Shown here: positions 1-11,600 of the stretch, piece after piece
Layout: every line of letters starts with the position of its first letter
Numbering within the stretch: position 1 is the first letter of the stretch
Assembly: GCA_902787825.1 (NCBI GenBank)
Contig: CADAHS010000005.1
Location: forward strand, 1-64,000
Direction of reading: 5' to 3'
Source: an uncultured Ruminococcus sp.
GTDB taxonomy: Bacteria > Bacillota > Clostridia > Oscillospirales > Ruminococcaceae
DNA length: 64,000 nt
The notes under the pieces: generated by a model
What the model was told of the DNA's origin: nothing
Database searches by the model: none
What the model saw: the letters and a program-made list of their open reading frames with translations, nothing else
Made by a program: the position numbers and the translations under genes

Positions 1-345
1 CATTTGCCGCCACCCACTCAAATCTTCATAAGGCGGTCACGTTGACCTTTATTATTAGTTTCAGACAACGGCAGTGACGGGGTGCTGATTTCCCTGCTGT
101 CTGCCGAGTTCTTGCTATCATTGTGCAGTTACAGGGTTTGCGGAGTCGTTTAGGATTGAAACAGAGGAATACTTTTTTTCAAGGTAGCCTCTTGCGAGGC
201 TATTAGATAAGTTTGATAAGATAAATTCTGATTTATGTTAAGGCAACAGAAACGCCATAGTACTTCTGACTGTAAATCAGAAATACTATGGCTTAAAACT
301 TCTATATGAGTATTTTTCTTAACAGGAGGTTTTGTTTTTTATTCT
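1..345. other. Non-coding start of window
   Basis: No reading frame longer than about 25 codons runs through the first 250 bases on either strand, so this is not the visible end of a protein gene. It holds a possible long-range pairing (CAGACA near 63 with TGTCTG near 106), a 7-bp hairpin (TAGCCTC/GAGGCTA, 185-202), and one CRISPR-like string at 136-162 that is not repeated. Bases 254-292 form the probable terminator of wecB. An unannotated RNA or a mobile-element end is possible, but I could not identify either. Confidence 0.4.
254..292 (-). terminator. Hairpin after wecB
   Basis: GCCATAGTA pairs with TACTATGGC, and inside it TTCTGA pairs with TCAGAA, giving a long stem 54 bases beyond the wecB stop. 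The U-tract on the minus strand is weak (GTTTCTG), so termination is inferred mainly from position and stem length. Confidence 0.5.
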
Positions 346-1464
346 TTATTCAGCGACCCAAGGTTCATAGCTTCCTGTTTCAAGGATATCTGCGATACGC
401 TTGCAGGCGTGTCCGTCGCCATAAGGATTGCAGGCGTGGGACATTTTATTGTAGGCGTTGTCATCCTCAAGAAGCTCCTTGAAATTCCTGTAAATAGATT
501 CCTCGTCTGTGCCGACAAGTCTGAGTGTTCCAGCCTTTACGCCCTCAGGACGCTCGGTCGTATCCCTCATTACAAGCACCGGTTTACCGTAGCTTGGGCA
601 CTCCTCCTGTATTCCGCCCGAATCGGTCAGACACAGGTGACATCTCGCCTCAAAGTTATGGCAGTCAAAAACCTCGATAGGCTCTATCATATGTATCCTG
701 TCACAGTCTCCAAGCTCCTCTTTGGCAGCCTGTCTGACAACAGGATTCATATGGATCGGGTAAACAGCCTTACAGTCGGGGTGTTCATCAAGTACACGTC
801 TGATCGCTCTGAACATATTATGCATCGGCTGTCCGAGATTCTCTCGTCTATGTGCAGTGATGAAGATGAGCTTGTCATCTCCGACCCAGTCAAGCTCCGG
901 GTGAGTATAGTCGCTTCTGACGGTATGCTGCATTGCATCAATAACAGTATTTCCCGTGATATAAATGGTTTCTTCTTTTTTGCCCTCACGTCTGAGGTTA
1001 TCAGCTGCAAGCTGAGTGGGGGCAAAATTGAACTGTGAAACAATACCGACTGCCTGTCTGTTGAACTCCTCCGGATAAGGCGAATAGATGTTATAGGTCC
1101 TCAGTCCGGCTTCAACGTGACCAACCGGGATCTGAAGATAAAAACAGGCAAGTGCGGTAACAAACGTTGTTGAGGTATCGCCGTGTACAAGCACGACATC
1201 TGGCTTCTCGCTTTCAAGCACACTTCTTATCTTTTCAAGTATACTTGTGGTAATATCAAAAAGCGTCTGTTTATCCTTCATTATTGAAAGATCGTGGTCG
1301 GGTACAACACCAAAAGTTTCAAGCACCTGGTCAAGCATCTGTCTGTGCTGTCCTGTGACACACACGACAGTCTGCAAGTTCTTTCGGGTTTTCAGCTCGT
1401 TGACCAGCGGACACATCTTTATAGCTTCGGGTCTTGTGCCAAAAACAAGCATTATTTTTTTCAT
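346..1464 (-). CDS. wecB: UDP-N-acetylglucosamine 2-epimerase (non-hydrolysing)
   Basis: This enzyme interconverts UDP-GlcNAc and UDP-ManNAc in the cytoplasm and supplies the precursor for ManNAc-containing surface polymers. The 372 residues are full length for the family. The protein opens with the characteristic FGTRPEAIKMCPL motif. HVEAGLRT, YPEEFNR, TAHRRENLG and DSGGIQEE follow in the expected order; these are the UDP-sugar binding and catalytic segments of WecB/MnaA enzymes. The gene lies 14 bases after wecC on the same strand, so the two are probably co-transcribed from the promoter upstream of wecC. The start is the ATG with an AGAG Shine-Dalgarno-like sequence. Assignment is firm; the final polymer is unknown because no glycosyltransferases lie in the window. 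Confidence 0.96.
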   Translation of the reverse strand: MKKIMLVFGTRPEAIKMCPLVNELKTRKNLQTVVCVTGQHRQMLDQVLETFGVVPDHDLSIMKDKQTLFDITTSILEKIRSVLESEKPDVVLVHGDTSTTFVTALACFYLQIPVGHVEAGLRTYNIYSPYPEEFNRQAVGIVSQFNFAPTQLAADNLRREGKKEETIYITGNTVIDAMQHTVRSDYTHPELDWVGDDKLIFITAHRRENLGQPMHNMFRAIRRVLDEHPDCKAVYPIHMNPVVRQAAKEELGDCDRIHMIEPIEVFDCHNFEARCHLCLTDSGGIQEECPSYGKPVLVMRDTTERPEGVKAGTLRLVGTDEESIYRNFKELLEDDNAYNKMSHACNPYGDGHACKRIADILETGSYEPWVAE

Positions 1465-1478
1465 AGCTGTTTCTCTTT

Positions 1479-2699
1479 TCAGATATGATAAACGCCGTCA
1501 AGGTCGCAGATGTTGCGGCAATCAAGTACAGTTTTGCCGGCAAGCTTTTGCATATTTTCCTTGATCTCGTTATGATTGACCATAATAACGACCATATCGA
1601 CATCTTCAAGGAATTTATCAAGATCGTGATACTGATTATCAACAACATCTTTTGTGATAAACGGATCGTAGACTTTAAGTCCCGGTGCAAGATGTCTTTG
1701 CTGACTTTCAAGAAGCTGGAGCGTCGGAGACTCTCTCATATCATCGACGTTCTCTTTATATGTAAGACCGTAAAGACCGACTCTGCTGACATCGCTGAGT
1801 CCTTTTTCCTTCATGATCTCATAGATCCTGTTGAGTACAAAATCAGGCATACTGTCATTGACCTTCATAGACTCGCCGATCACCTTTGTAAGACTCGGAT
1901 AATCGCCTACAAGGAACCACGGATCAACAGAGATACAATGTCCGCCTACGCCCGGTCCCGGCTGGAGTATATTAACTCTTGGATGCATATTGCAGATCCT
2001 GATGATCTCATAAACGTCCATTCCATCGTGGCGGCAGATCTTCGCAAGCTCGTTTGCAAAGGCTATATTGACCGCTCTGAATGTATTCTCAACGACCTTT
2101 GTCATTTCGGCGGTCTTTATATCGGTAACGACTATCTCTCCCTGACAGAACGATGCATAAAGCTGCTTTACCTTCTCTCCGACTTCCCTGCTGTCACTTC
2201 CGATAGTACGGTTATTATGCAGCAGCTCATAGACCATATTGCCGGGGATTATTCTCTCAGGAGCATGGACAAGGTTGATATCACTTCCGATAACAAAGCC
2301 ATTTTCCTCTATGACCGGTCTGACGAACCTGTCGATAGTTCCCGGTGAAACGGTAGATTCTATAACGACGGTAGCACCCTTAGGGCAGACCTTCATAACA
2401 TCCTTGACTGCTGCGATAACATAGCAGGCATCTATTTTCTTACTGAACTTGTCATATGGAGTCGGAACGGAAACGATATATGTATCTGTGACCTGATACT
2501 CACTGGTGAACTTTATCCCGCTGTCGAGTGCAGCACGAAACAGCTCGTCAAGGCCATTTTCCTTAAAGGTCGTTCTGCCTGCATTGAGCGTATCGACAAG
2601 CTCTTTATTATAGTCTGTACCCACGACCTCGACACCATGAGAAGCCATCATCAGTGCTGTCGGGAGTCCGATATATCCAAGTCCGATAACATTAACCAT
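1479..2699 (-). CDS. wecC: UDP-N-acetyl-D-mannosamine dehydrogenase
   Basis: This enzyme oxidises UDP-ManNAc to UDP-ManNAcA with NAD+ in two steps. The N-terminus has the Rossmann motif GLGYIGLPTA. The catalytic-cysteine segment GGHCISVDPWF of the UDP-glucose/GDP-mannose dehydrogenase family is near residue 260, and the C-terminal UDP-binding domain (YGLTYKENVDDMRESP) is present. The 406-residue length is normal. It is the first gene of the wecC-wecB pair, which together convert UDP-GlcNAc to UDP-ManNAcA. A GGAGG ribosome binding site precedes the ATG. A UDP-glucose dehydrogenase is the alternative, but pairing with wecB favours ManNAc. Confidence 0.93.
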   Translation of the reverse strand: MVNVIGLGYIGLPTALMMASHGVEVVGTDYNKELVDTLNAGRTTFKENGLDELFRAALDSGIKFTSEYQVTDTYIVSVPTPYDKFSKKIDACYVIAAVKDVMKVCPKGATVVIESTVSPGTIDRFVRPVIEENGFVIGSDINLVHAPERIIPGNMVYELLHNNRTIGSDSREVGEKVKQLYASFCQGEIVVTDIKTAEMTKVVENTFRAVNIAFANELAKICRHDGMDVYEIIRICNMHPRVNILQPGPGVGGHCISVDPWFLVGDYPSLTKVIGESMKVNDSMPDFVLNRIYEIMKEKGLSDVSRVGLYGLTYKENVDDMRESPTLQLLESQQRHLAPGLKVYDPFITKDVVDNQYHDLDKFLEDVDMVVIMVNHNEIKENMQKLAGKTVLDCRNICDLDGVYHI

Positions 2700-5600
2700 T
2701 GTTATTTCCTCCTGATTTTTTCGACATATATGCCGATTTTACGCCAAAAATCATTATATCAAATTTCAAATTCATTGTCAACACAATCTATAAGAGTTAA
2801 GCGATACGACATTTTTTTGAAACACTATACTGCATTTTGAGCGGTCACTCATACCCTTTCGACCTTGAGAAGATTTGTTGTTCCGCTGATGCCAAGAGGA
2901 ACGCCTGCTGTTACTACAACGAGGTCGCCCTTATTGAGCCATCCCTTTTTGAGCGAAACATCAAGGGCGTGCTTGATAAGCTCGTCGGTATTTGTCTTTT
3001 CGTCCATAAGTCCTGCCTCGATACCCCAGCTGAGGTTGAGCTGGTGGTAGGTCGTCTCATCGGTCGTAAGCGCAATGATAGGACAATTTGGTCTGAACTT
3101 TGAGAGCATTCTTGCGGTACCGCCGCTTTTGGTTACGGTGAGTATCGCAGCTGCTTTCAGGTCGTGCGCAGTAGTCACACAGGCGTGTGCGATAGCATCG
3201 GTGATAGTCGGGTCGGTATCCTCGATATGCTTTTTGAATCTGCCAACATAGTCGATCGCACCCTCGGTAGTCTCGGCTATCCTGCTCATAGTTCTTACTG
3301 CCTGAACGGGGTATTTTCCTGCTGCGGTCTCACCTGAGAGCATTATTGCGGAGCTGCCGTCATAGATAGCATTTGCAACATCGGTGATCTCAGCTCTTGT
3401 AGGTCTTGCATTCGAGATCATGGATTCAAGCATCTGTGTGGCGGTAATAACGTTTTTTCCTGCGTTATAGGCTTTGCGGATAAGCGTCTTCTGTATAGCC
3501 GGTATCTTTTCAAACGGGATCTCAACGCCCATATCGCCTCTTGCGACCATTATTCCATCAGCTGCCTCAAGTATCTCGTCGATATTCTCAACACCCTGCG
3601 CATTCTCGATCTTTGCGATTATTCTCGGATTGAACCAGCCAAGCGACTGGGTAAATTTTCTGAGATAGATAACGTCTGCACCTGTTCTGACAAACGAAGC
3701 TGCGATATAGTCAAATCCCATTTTTGCGCCGAACTCAAGGTCTTTCATATCGGCATCGGAGATATACGGCATCGAGAGGTTGACATCAGGGACATTTATG
3801 CCCTTGTGGTCGGAAACGACACCTCCACGGATCACTCTGCACACGATATCGGTAGAATTGACGCTTTCGGCACGAAGCTCGATAGCGCCGTCATTTATAA
3901 GGATAGCTGTACCGACAGAAACGTCCTTGGGCAGATTTGCAAAGGTTATTGAGCAGATTGTATTATCACCAACGACATCACGGGTGGTAAGGGTAAACGT
4001 ATCGCCATCATTTATAACGTCCTTACCGTTTGCAAATGTCTTGAGTCTGACCTCGGGACCTTTGGTATCAAGCAGGGTCGCAATATTCAGTCCAAGCTCG
4101 TCACGAAGTCGGCAGACCTGCTCAAAGCGTTTTTTATGAACGCTATGGTCGGAATGTGAAAAGTTGAAACGGGCAACATCCATTCCGCTTTGCATCATTT
4201 CACGCAATATATCGTCATCGTCTGTTGACGGACCAATGGTACAAACTATCTTTGTTTTTTTCACACTGAATTCCTCCATTCATATATGGCTTTATTATAC
4301 ACCAATACTTGTCCAAAGTCAACAGTGCACACACAATATATACAAAAAAGCACTGTGATTTTTGTACACAGTGCTTTGAGGTGTTCAGATCTTTCCGAAA
4401 AGTTTCTCAAGCCGAGCGAGGCTTGACGCTGACTGGTGAAGAAGCTCGACGGTATGCAGATCAAAATCGGTCTTTTTCTCATCATGCTGAGGTTCGGGGG
4501 TGTCACTTCCCTGCTCCTGCTCAGGCTTAGGTTCTTTGAGTTGAGAGACCATTGAAAGGAACTCTTTTTCGAGGTCACCCGGCTCGATAAGCTCGTCGGG
4601 TATCGGGTGCTCCTGTTTTTCAATTACTCTTATCGCTTGCGCAACAGTTTCGGCATTTGCCTTTGCAAGCTCGTCCTCGGTCAGCTCGGCCTGCTCAGTC
4701 CCCTGGATCTGAGGCTGCGGCTGCTCGGTCACCTGCTCGCTTGCAGTTTCCTGTGCAGAGGCTGTTTGCGTTGGCAGATCGGCAACCGGCTGAGGCTCAC
4801 TTTGCTGTTCGGAAAGCTGCTGAGGCTCATATTTACCGGAAATGATCTCATTTATATCCAATGTCAAAATATCTCCCAGCTTATCGGTCTCTTTGATGAG
4901 ATCCTGTATATTAACTGTTTTGCTCGTATCTTCAGACGTAATAGCTTCAAGCTCTTGCCTTGTGATATACGGCTTTATTCCTATGATCGACAGATTATCA
5001 ACACTGCCATTGTCAAGGGCAAGCTGAGCTATCGCTTCAAGCTTCTGACCTATGGGAAGATCAAGTCCCATTCCTATTTCAAGCTGCTGCTCGCTTACAT
5101 AGTCTGAGATGCCGTCGGACATAATGATTATCATATCGTCAGGCTCGGTACCGAACTTGGTCACAAGCGGTATAAGCTCGATCTCAGGTTCATTTGTCAG
5201 ACTTCCCACCGAAGAAACTATTGCATTTTGCAGCTTGGGATCCATTCTTGAAAGATCACTGTCACTGCCATGCTCATAAATGTATTGTCTGTAAGACTGA
5301 TCGGTCGAGATCTGTCTGATAGCAGCATTTACATATCTGTACATTCTGCTGTCGCCGACATTAACACAGATGCCATCGCCGTTCTCATCGACCGCAAGCA
5401 TACAAAGTGTCGTCTGCATATTTGCTGAGGTATCATTATTGATACCATATTTTCTTACTGCGTTATGTATCTCGGTGACTCTGGCTTTAAGATCAACATC
5501 ACTGCGATAAGATATCTCAGACAGCTTTTCAACACACATCTGCGCTGCAAGCTCACCTGTATTCTCTCCTCCGACACCGTCACACACCGCAGCGATAAAC

Positions 5601-8600
5601 GGTGCTCCCGTGGACAGCGAGCCGCTTGCGTCGGATATTATCTTTTTGCCGATAAGGATACGATCCTCATTCTGTTCACGGACATTTCCGACAGATGTTA
5701 GTCCATAAATATAATAGTTCAACGCAAAGCACCTCCGTTCAGACAAATTTATGATAACATATTTTAATAACCTTGTCAATTAAACGCTTGAATTTTCACG
5801 CTGAAAAATGTATAATATTTTTGGTGATTTTTCACACATTACATTGAGGTGAGAAAATGAACGGAAAGATACGAGGCATTATTTTTGATATGGACGGACT
5901 GATGCTGGACACAGAAAAGCTGCTGACGCAGTTCTGGTGCGAGGCTGCACAAATTTACGGTTTTATGATGACAAAGCAGCACGTTCTGGGGATACGTTCG
6001 CTCGCAGCAAAATATGCGATACCGCATCTCAAAGGCATATTCGGTGAAGAATTTGACTATTATGCAGTAAGGGCGAAGCGTATCGAACTGATGAATGCAC
6101 ACATTCAAAAATATGGTATCCAAAAGAAAAGCGGACTTGACGAACTTTTGAAAAACCTGTCCGAACGCAGGATAAAGCTTGCTGTGGCAACGGCTACGGA
6201 TATGAAAAGAACGGTCATGTACCTTGAAAAAGCTGGTGTTATCGGATTTTTTGACGAGATAGTCACGGGAGACATGATAAAAAACGGCAAGCCTGAGCCT
6301 GATATTTACATAGCTGCCGCTCAAAAGCTTGGGCTGCCGTGCGGTGACTGCATTGCTGTGGAGGACTCACCCAACGGCATTCTTTCAGCTTACCGTGCGG
6401 GATGCAAGCCTGTGATGATCCCGGATCTTTCTCAGCCGGACGAACAGACCAAGGCAATGCTTTATAGCCGTTTTGACAGTCTTGGAGAGCTTTGCAGCAA
6501 GCTTGATGTACTGCTGTGAAACACACTTGCACTTTCACTGTGTACAAGCTGTTCGCCTGTCGTGAACAGGCGTATTCTACAAAAGGACAGATAAAAGTTC
6601 ATATATATTTGTCAAAATGCACATTGACGATAAATACAAATTTATGTATACTATTATTTGTACTGTTAAAAGGTAACGATTTTATTTGTAAATGAGGTTT
6701 TGGTATGACAAAGGTTGTAAAATTCGGCGGAAGCTCACTGGCTGATGCAAAGCAGTTCAAGAAGGTAAAAGATATCATCACTGCAGAAAGCTCAAGAAGA
6801 TATGTCGTTCCAAGTGCTCCGGGAAAGAGAAATTCCGCTGACACCAAGGTAACGGATATGCTTTACTGCTGCTATGATCTGGCTGCAAAGGGAAAGGATT
6901 TCAAGGACGCATTTGAAAAGATCAAGGAAAGATACTATGGCATAATCAATGAACTTGGTCTTGATCTTTCGCTTGATAAAGAGTTCGATGTGATCCGTGC
7001 CTGCTTCATAGGCAAAGCCGGACGTGACTATGCTGCGTCAAGAGGTGAATACCTCAATGGTATCGTACTTGCAAATTATCTTGGTTACAATTTTATAGAT
7101 GCCGCAGACGTGATCTTTTTTGACGAGCAGGGACACTTTGATTCCAAAAAGACCGGCAAGGCTCTCAGAGAGAAGCTTGAAGGACTTGACAACGCAGTTA
7201 TCCCGGGTTTTTACGGTTCAATGCCAAACGACACGATAAAGACATTCTCAAGAGGCGGTTCGGACATCACGGGTTCGATCGTTGCAGCTGCTGTGAACGC
7301 TGATCTGTATGAGAACTGGACAGATGTTTCAGGCTTCCTGTTTGCTGACCCGAGGGTAATAAAGGATCCCCAGACGATCAAGATCATCACATACAAGGAG
7401 CTTCGTGAGCTTTCCTACATGGGTGCAACGGTACTTCACGAAGATGCTATCTTCCCGGTAAGAAAAGCAGGTATACCCATAAACATCAAAAACACCAATG
7501 CTCCTGAGGACAGCGGAACGTTCATCGTTGAGTCAACATCACAGAAACCTGAGTTCACCATCACAGGTATTGCAGGTAAAAAGGGCTTTACGGCGATCAA
7601 CATTGAAAAGGACATGATGAATGCTGAGATAGGATTTGGCAGACGTGTTCTTGAGGTATTTGAAAAGAATGGTATATGCTTTGAGCATATGCCTTCAGGG
7701 ATAGATACGATGTCAATCGTTGTACACCAGCAGGAGTTCGCTCCGAAGGAGCAGGAGATACTTGCAGGAATTCACCGCAACTGTCACCCGGACGTTGTGG
7801 ACATCGAGACAGACCTTGCACTTATCGCAGTTGTCGGACGTGCAATGAAGTCAAACAGAGGTACCGCCGGCAGGATCTTCTCGGCACTTGCGCACGCAAG
7901 GGTCAATGTAAAGATGATCGATCAGGGTTCAAGCGAGCTTAACATCATCATTGGTGTGAGTGAAAGCGATTTTGAAAAGGCTATGCAGGCTATTTACAGC
8001 ATATTTGTAGACACACAGCTTGAAAACTAAATTAAAAAAATCAGAGGTCAGTTCAGAACTGGCCTCTGTTTTTATATCATGATTTTACAAACCAAGCTTT
8101 TTCGCAACGAAAATGACAGCACACGAACCAACGATCGCAAGAATAATGCCCATTACCCAGCCGCCGCCAATACCGATGAAATTGCCTGCGATACCGCCGA
8201 CGAACAGCGAAGATCCGTCAAATATAAAACCATCACTGATGTCAGAATATAGTCTATCAGCTGAAATGCGATTTGTCAAATAAAAAAGCTCCCGTTCAAC
8301 GAGAGCCGAAAGCTGATAACCGGATTTGAACCGGTGACCTCATCCTTACCAAGGATGTGCTCTACCAACTGAGCTATATCAGCGTGCTGCACTATCTGCA
8401 ACAGTTATATATTATACACTACTTTTTCGGTCTTGTCAAGCCTTTATTCAATAAAATTTGCAGGCAGTTTTTTTGACGGCAAGTTATTGGATTTTTTATT
8501 GACTTTAGCTTTTGAAAATGCTACAATACTCTTATAAAAGATCAAGCAGCACCTAACGACCATTACCCATCAGAAATGCAGTCAGATCCTTCGCCAATGC

Positions 8601-11600
8601 GACCGGGGATAACTACGGCTTACCGGTGTAAAACCGGCGTATGCGGCTTCAGCAGCTGAAGAGATACAGATCTGCTTCCTGCAAAGGCTTTAGCTGTTGG
8701 TTATGCGGTGCTGCTTAATATTCATAAAACAAACAGAGGAGAGAAAAAATGAAAAGAAAACTGTTTAGCCTGCTCACAAGCGCTTTGCTGATCGTTTCGC
8801 TTATTACTTTAATGCCATGTCAGGCTGCTGAGGCTGATGAGGGTGCTTCGGTCGGCTTTGTCGAAGTTCAGAGCAATCAGGAAACAGACCTGCTGCTAAG
8901 CGGCGGATTTGGAGATGTCAGGGCTGTTGAGGACACTGTTGCGCCGCCGGCAGATCTTCAGACGAACACCCGTGCAAGCATCAATGCAAACGGAGTCAGC
9001 GACAATGAACTTCTCAGAAGGCTCGGGACAAGGTACGGTTACAATGATCTTGTAAATCGTCCGCACGGAAAACAGAGGCAGGAGTTCTACCTTGCACTGT
9101 ACAGAGATTTCTGCGACTTCTGGGATCAGGAAATGGATCACACGGGTTTTACTTACACAGACAATTCGTCAGGGAAAATGGCGTACATAATAAAATATGT
9201 AAAGTTTACAGATTACGGTCTGAACTATGCTGAGGCGATAGAAACATTCACTATACTCAAGCACGACAATCCTGCGTTCTATTTTCTTTCAACGATGGTC
9301 GCATTCAACAGATATCTGGGCTATCTTGAACCGCTGATAGACACCGATTACAAAGAGGCGGGCACGAGGCTCAGTGTTCAGAACAAGATCCTTGCTTACA
9401 TCAAGGGGTACTGCAACTCGGTAAACTACAGATACACCGATTATTACAAGGCACTTCTGGTAAACGACTACATCTGTGACAACGTTGAATACTGGTACGA
9501 AAACGGAAAGGCAAGCAGGAGTGATTACGCACACTGCATCGCAGGACCTGTGCTTTACAGAAAGGGTGTATGTGAGGCTTATGCTAAGCTTTATCAGATA
9601 ATGCTGAACTATCTGGGTGTAAACTGCCTGTACGTTATAGGCAACGGTAATTCATCAGCTCACGCATGGAACCTTGTCAAGCTCGACGGTAAATACTACA
9701 ACGTTGACACGACTTGGAACGACGGTTATCACACGAACATATACATGGCAGTCGGCACAAGTTACTTCTATCGCAACCACACGCCGTTCACACCTGCGAT
9801 AACAGCCTCCACACTGCATATGTACACTCTGCCTGCAATATCGGCAAATGACTACACTAATGAAAAACAGTTCAGAAGCCAATCAGCAAGCTACACAAAA
9901 ATGCTCAGTAATGTCAGACAGACAAATGCGACTTACACCAGCGTTACCATAGACTGGGACGTTCCTTACAACGCTGATGGTGTTCAGGTATCATACTACA
10001 ACAGCACGGATAAAAAGTATCACACTGCTGCAGCACTGGGGCACTACAACAACACATATACTCTTACAGGTCTGACAGCCGGAAAGTCCTACACAATAAA
10101 GCTTCAGACTTACTACACTTACAAAGGCAAAAAATACATCAGCGACACACCAAACTACATCACAGTAAAAACTGCTGATGCGCCGTATGAAGTAATCAAT
10201 GTTACGAGATTTGCAGGGAGCAACAGGTACTCGACCGCTGTGAACATCTCAAAAGGCTCATTCAAAAGCAGTGACACGGTGGTCATCGCTTCCGGTGAGA
10301 GCTACCCGGACGCACTTGCAGGCGTTGCACTTGCACACGCTTACAACGCTCCGATACTTCTCACATCCAAAGAAAAGATAGACAACACAACGCTTGCCGA
10401 GATAAACAGGCTCGGTGCTAAAAAAGCAATAATCCTTGGCGGAACTGCGGCTGTGAGCAGAGATATCAACAAAACACTTGCGGCAAACGGTGTAACATCA
10501 ACAAGGATCGCAGGCAGGAACCGCTTTGAAACCGCTGTTAAGATCGCAAGTGAAGTAAGCAGACAAACAACAAAAGCTGCCCCGGAAGAACTGATCTTTG
10601 TATGTGCAGACAACTATCCTGATGCTCTTGCGATCAGCAATGTTGCGGCAATAAAACAATGCCCTGTTCTTTATATCGCTAAGAACGGAAGTCTTGATCC
10701 GACGACAAAGAGGTATCTTGACAAACTTGAAAACAAAGCAAGCAAAGCATACATCATCGGAGGCTACACTGCGATATCCTACAAAGCCGAATCGGGTATC
10801 AGAAATTACTGCAAGTTCACCTCAAGGATCGCAGGCAGCAACAGATTTGAGACCTGTCTGAAAATATACAATTATTTCAATAATATACTTGACAACACTA
10901 CGGTCTGCATCGCAACCGGTCTTAACTACCCTGACGCTCTTGCAGGCGGTGTTCTGGCAGCAATGAAGGGTGCTCCGCTGCTTCTGGTGGGCAACGACAT
11001 CAACAAAGATCAGCTCAAGGCAGCAGCAGATACTGACACGGAAAAGATCTATGTTTTCGGCGGCGAGAACGCAGTTCCAAGCAGTATCATTTACAAGATA
11101 CAGGAATACGCATATTAACATCAGAAAGTAAAATATCACACAACAAAAAGAGATCGGATCAAAACAGTTTCCGATCTCTTTTCTATTTTCAGTTCTTGAA
11201 TCTCAAGCGTTTGATAAGCTCCTCGCTTATAAGATAAGCAGCGATAACTGAAATTATATCCTTTGCAAGAAACGGCACTGAAACCACAAGGAATGACTTT
11301 GCAAGGTTTATTTCAGCAACGGCACTGTACCAGACGACACCGATAATGTGGTCAAGCAGCAATCCAGCTATACCGATAAGATTTATCAGCAGCTTCCCTT
11401 TCAATTCTTGAGGCTTGAACAGTTTAACTGCAATTCCGCACACAGCAGCCATAAGTACAAACCCGATTATAAATCCGCCGGTATAACCCGTGAGCACTCC
11501 CAATCCACCTTTGAATCCGGAAAAGACCGGCGCTCCGACCGCTCCGAGAAGCACATAAACAACGAGTGCTGCTGTGCCATTTTTCCATCCGAGGAAGAAG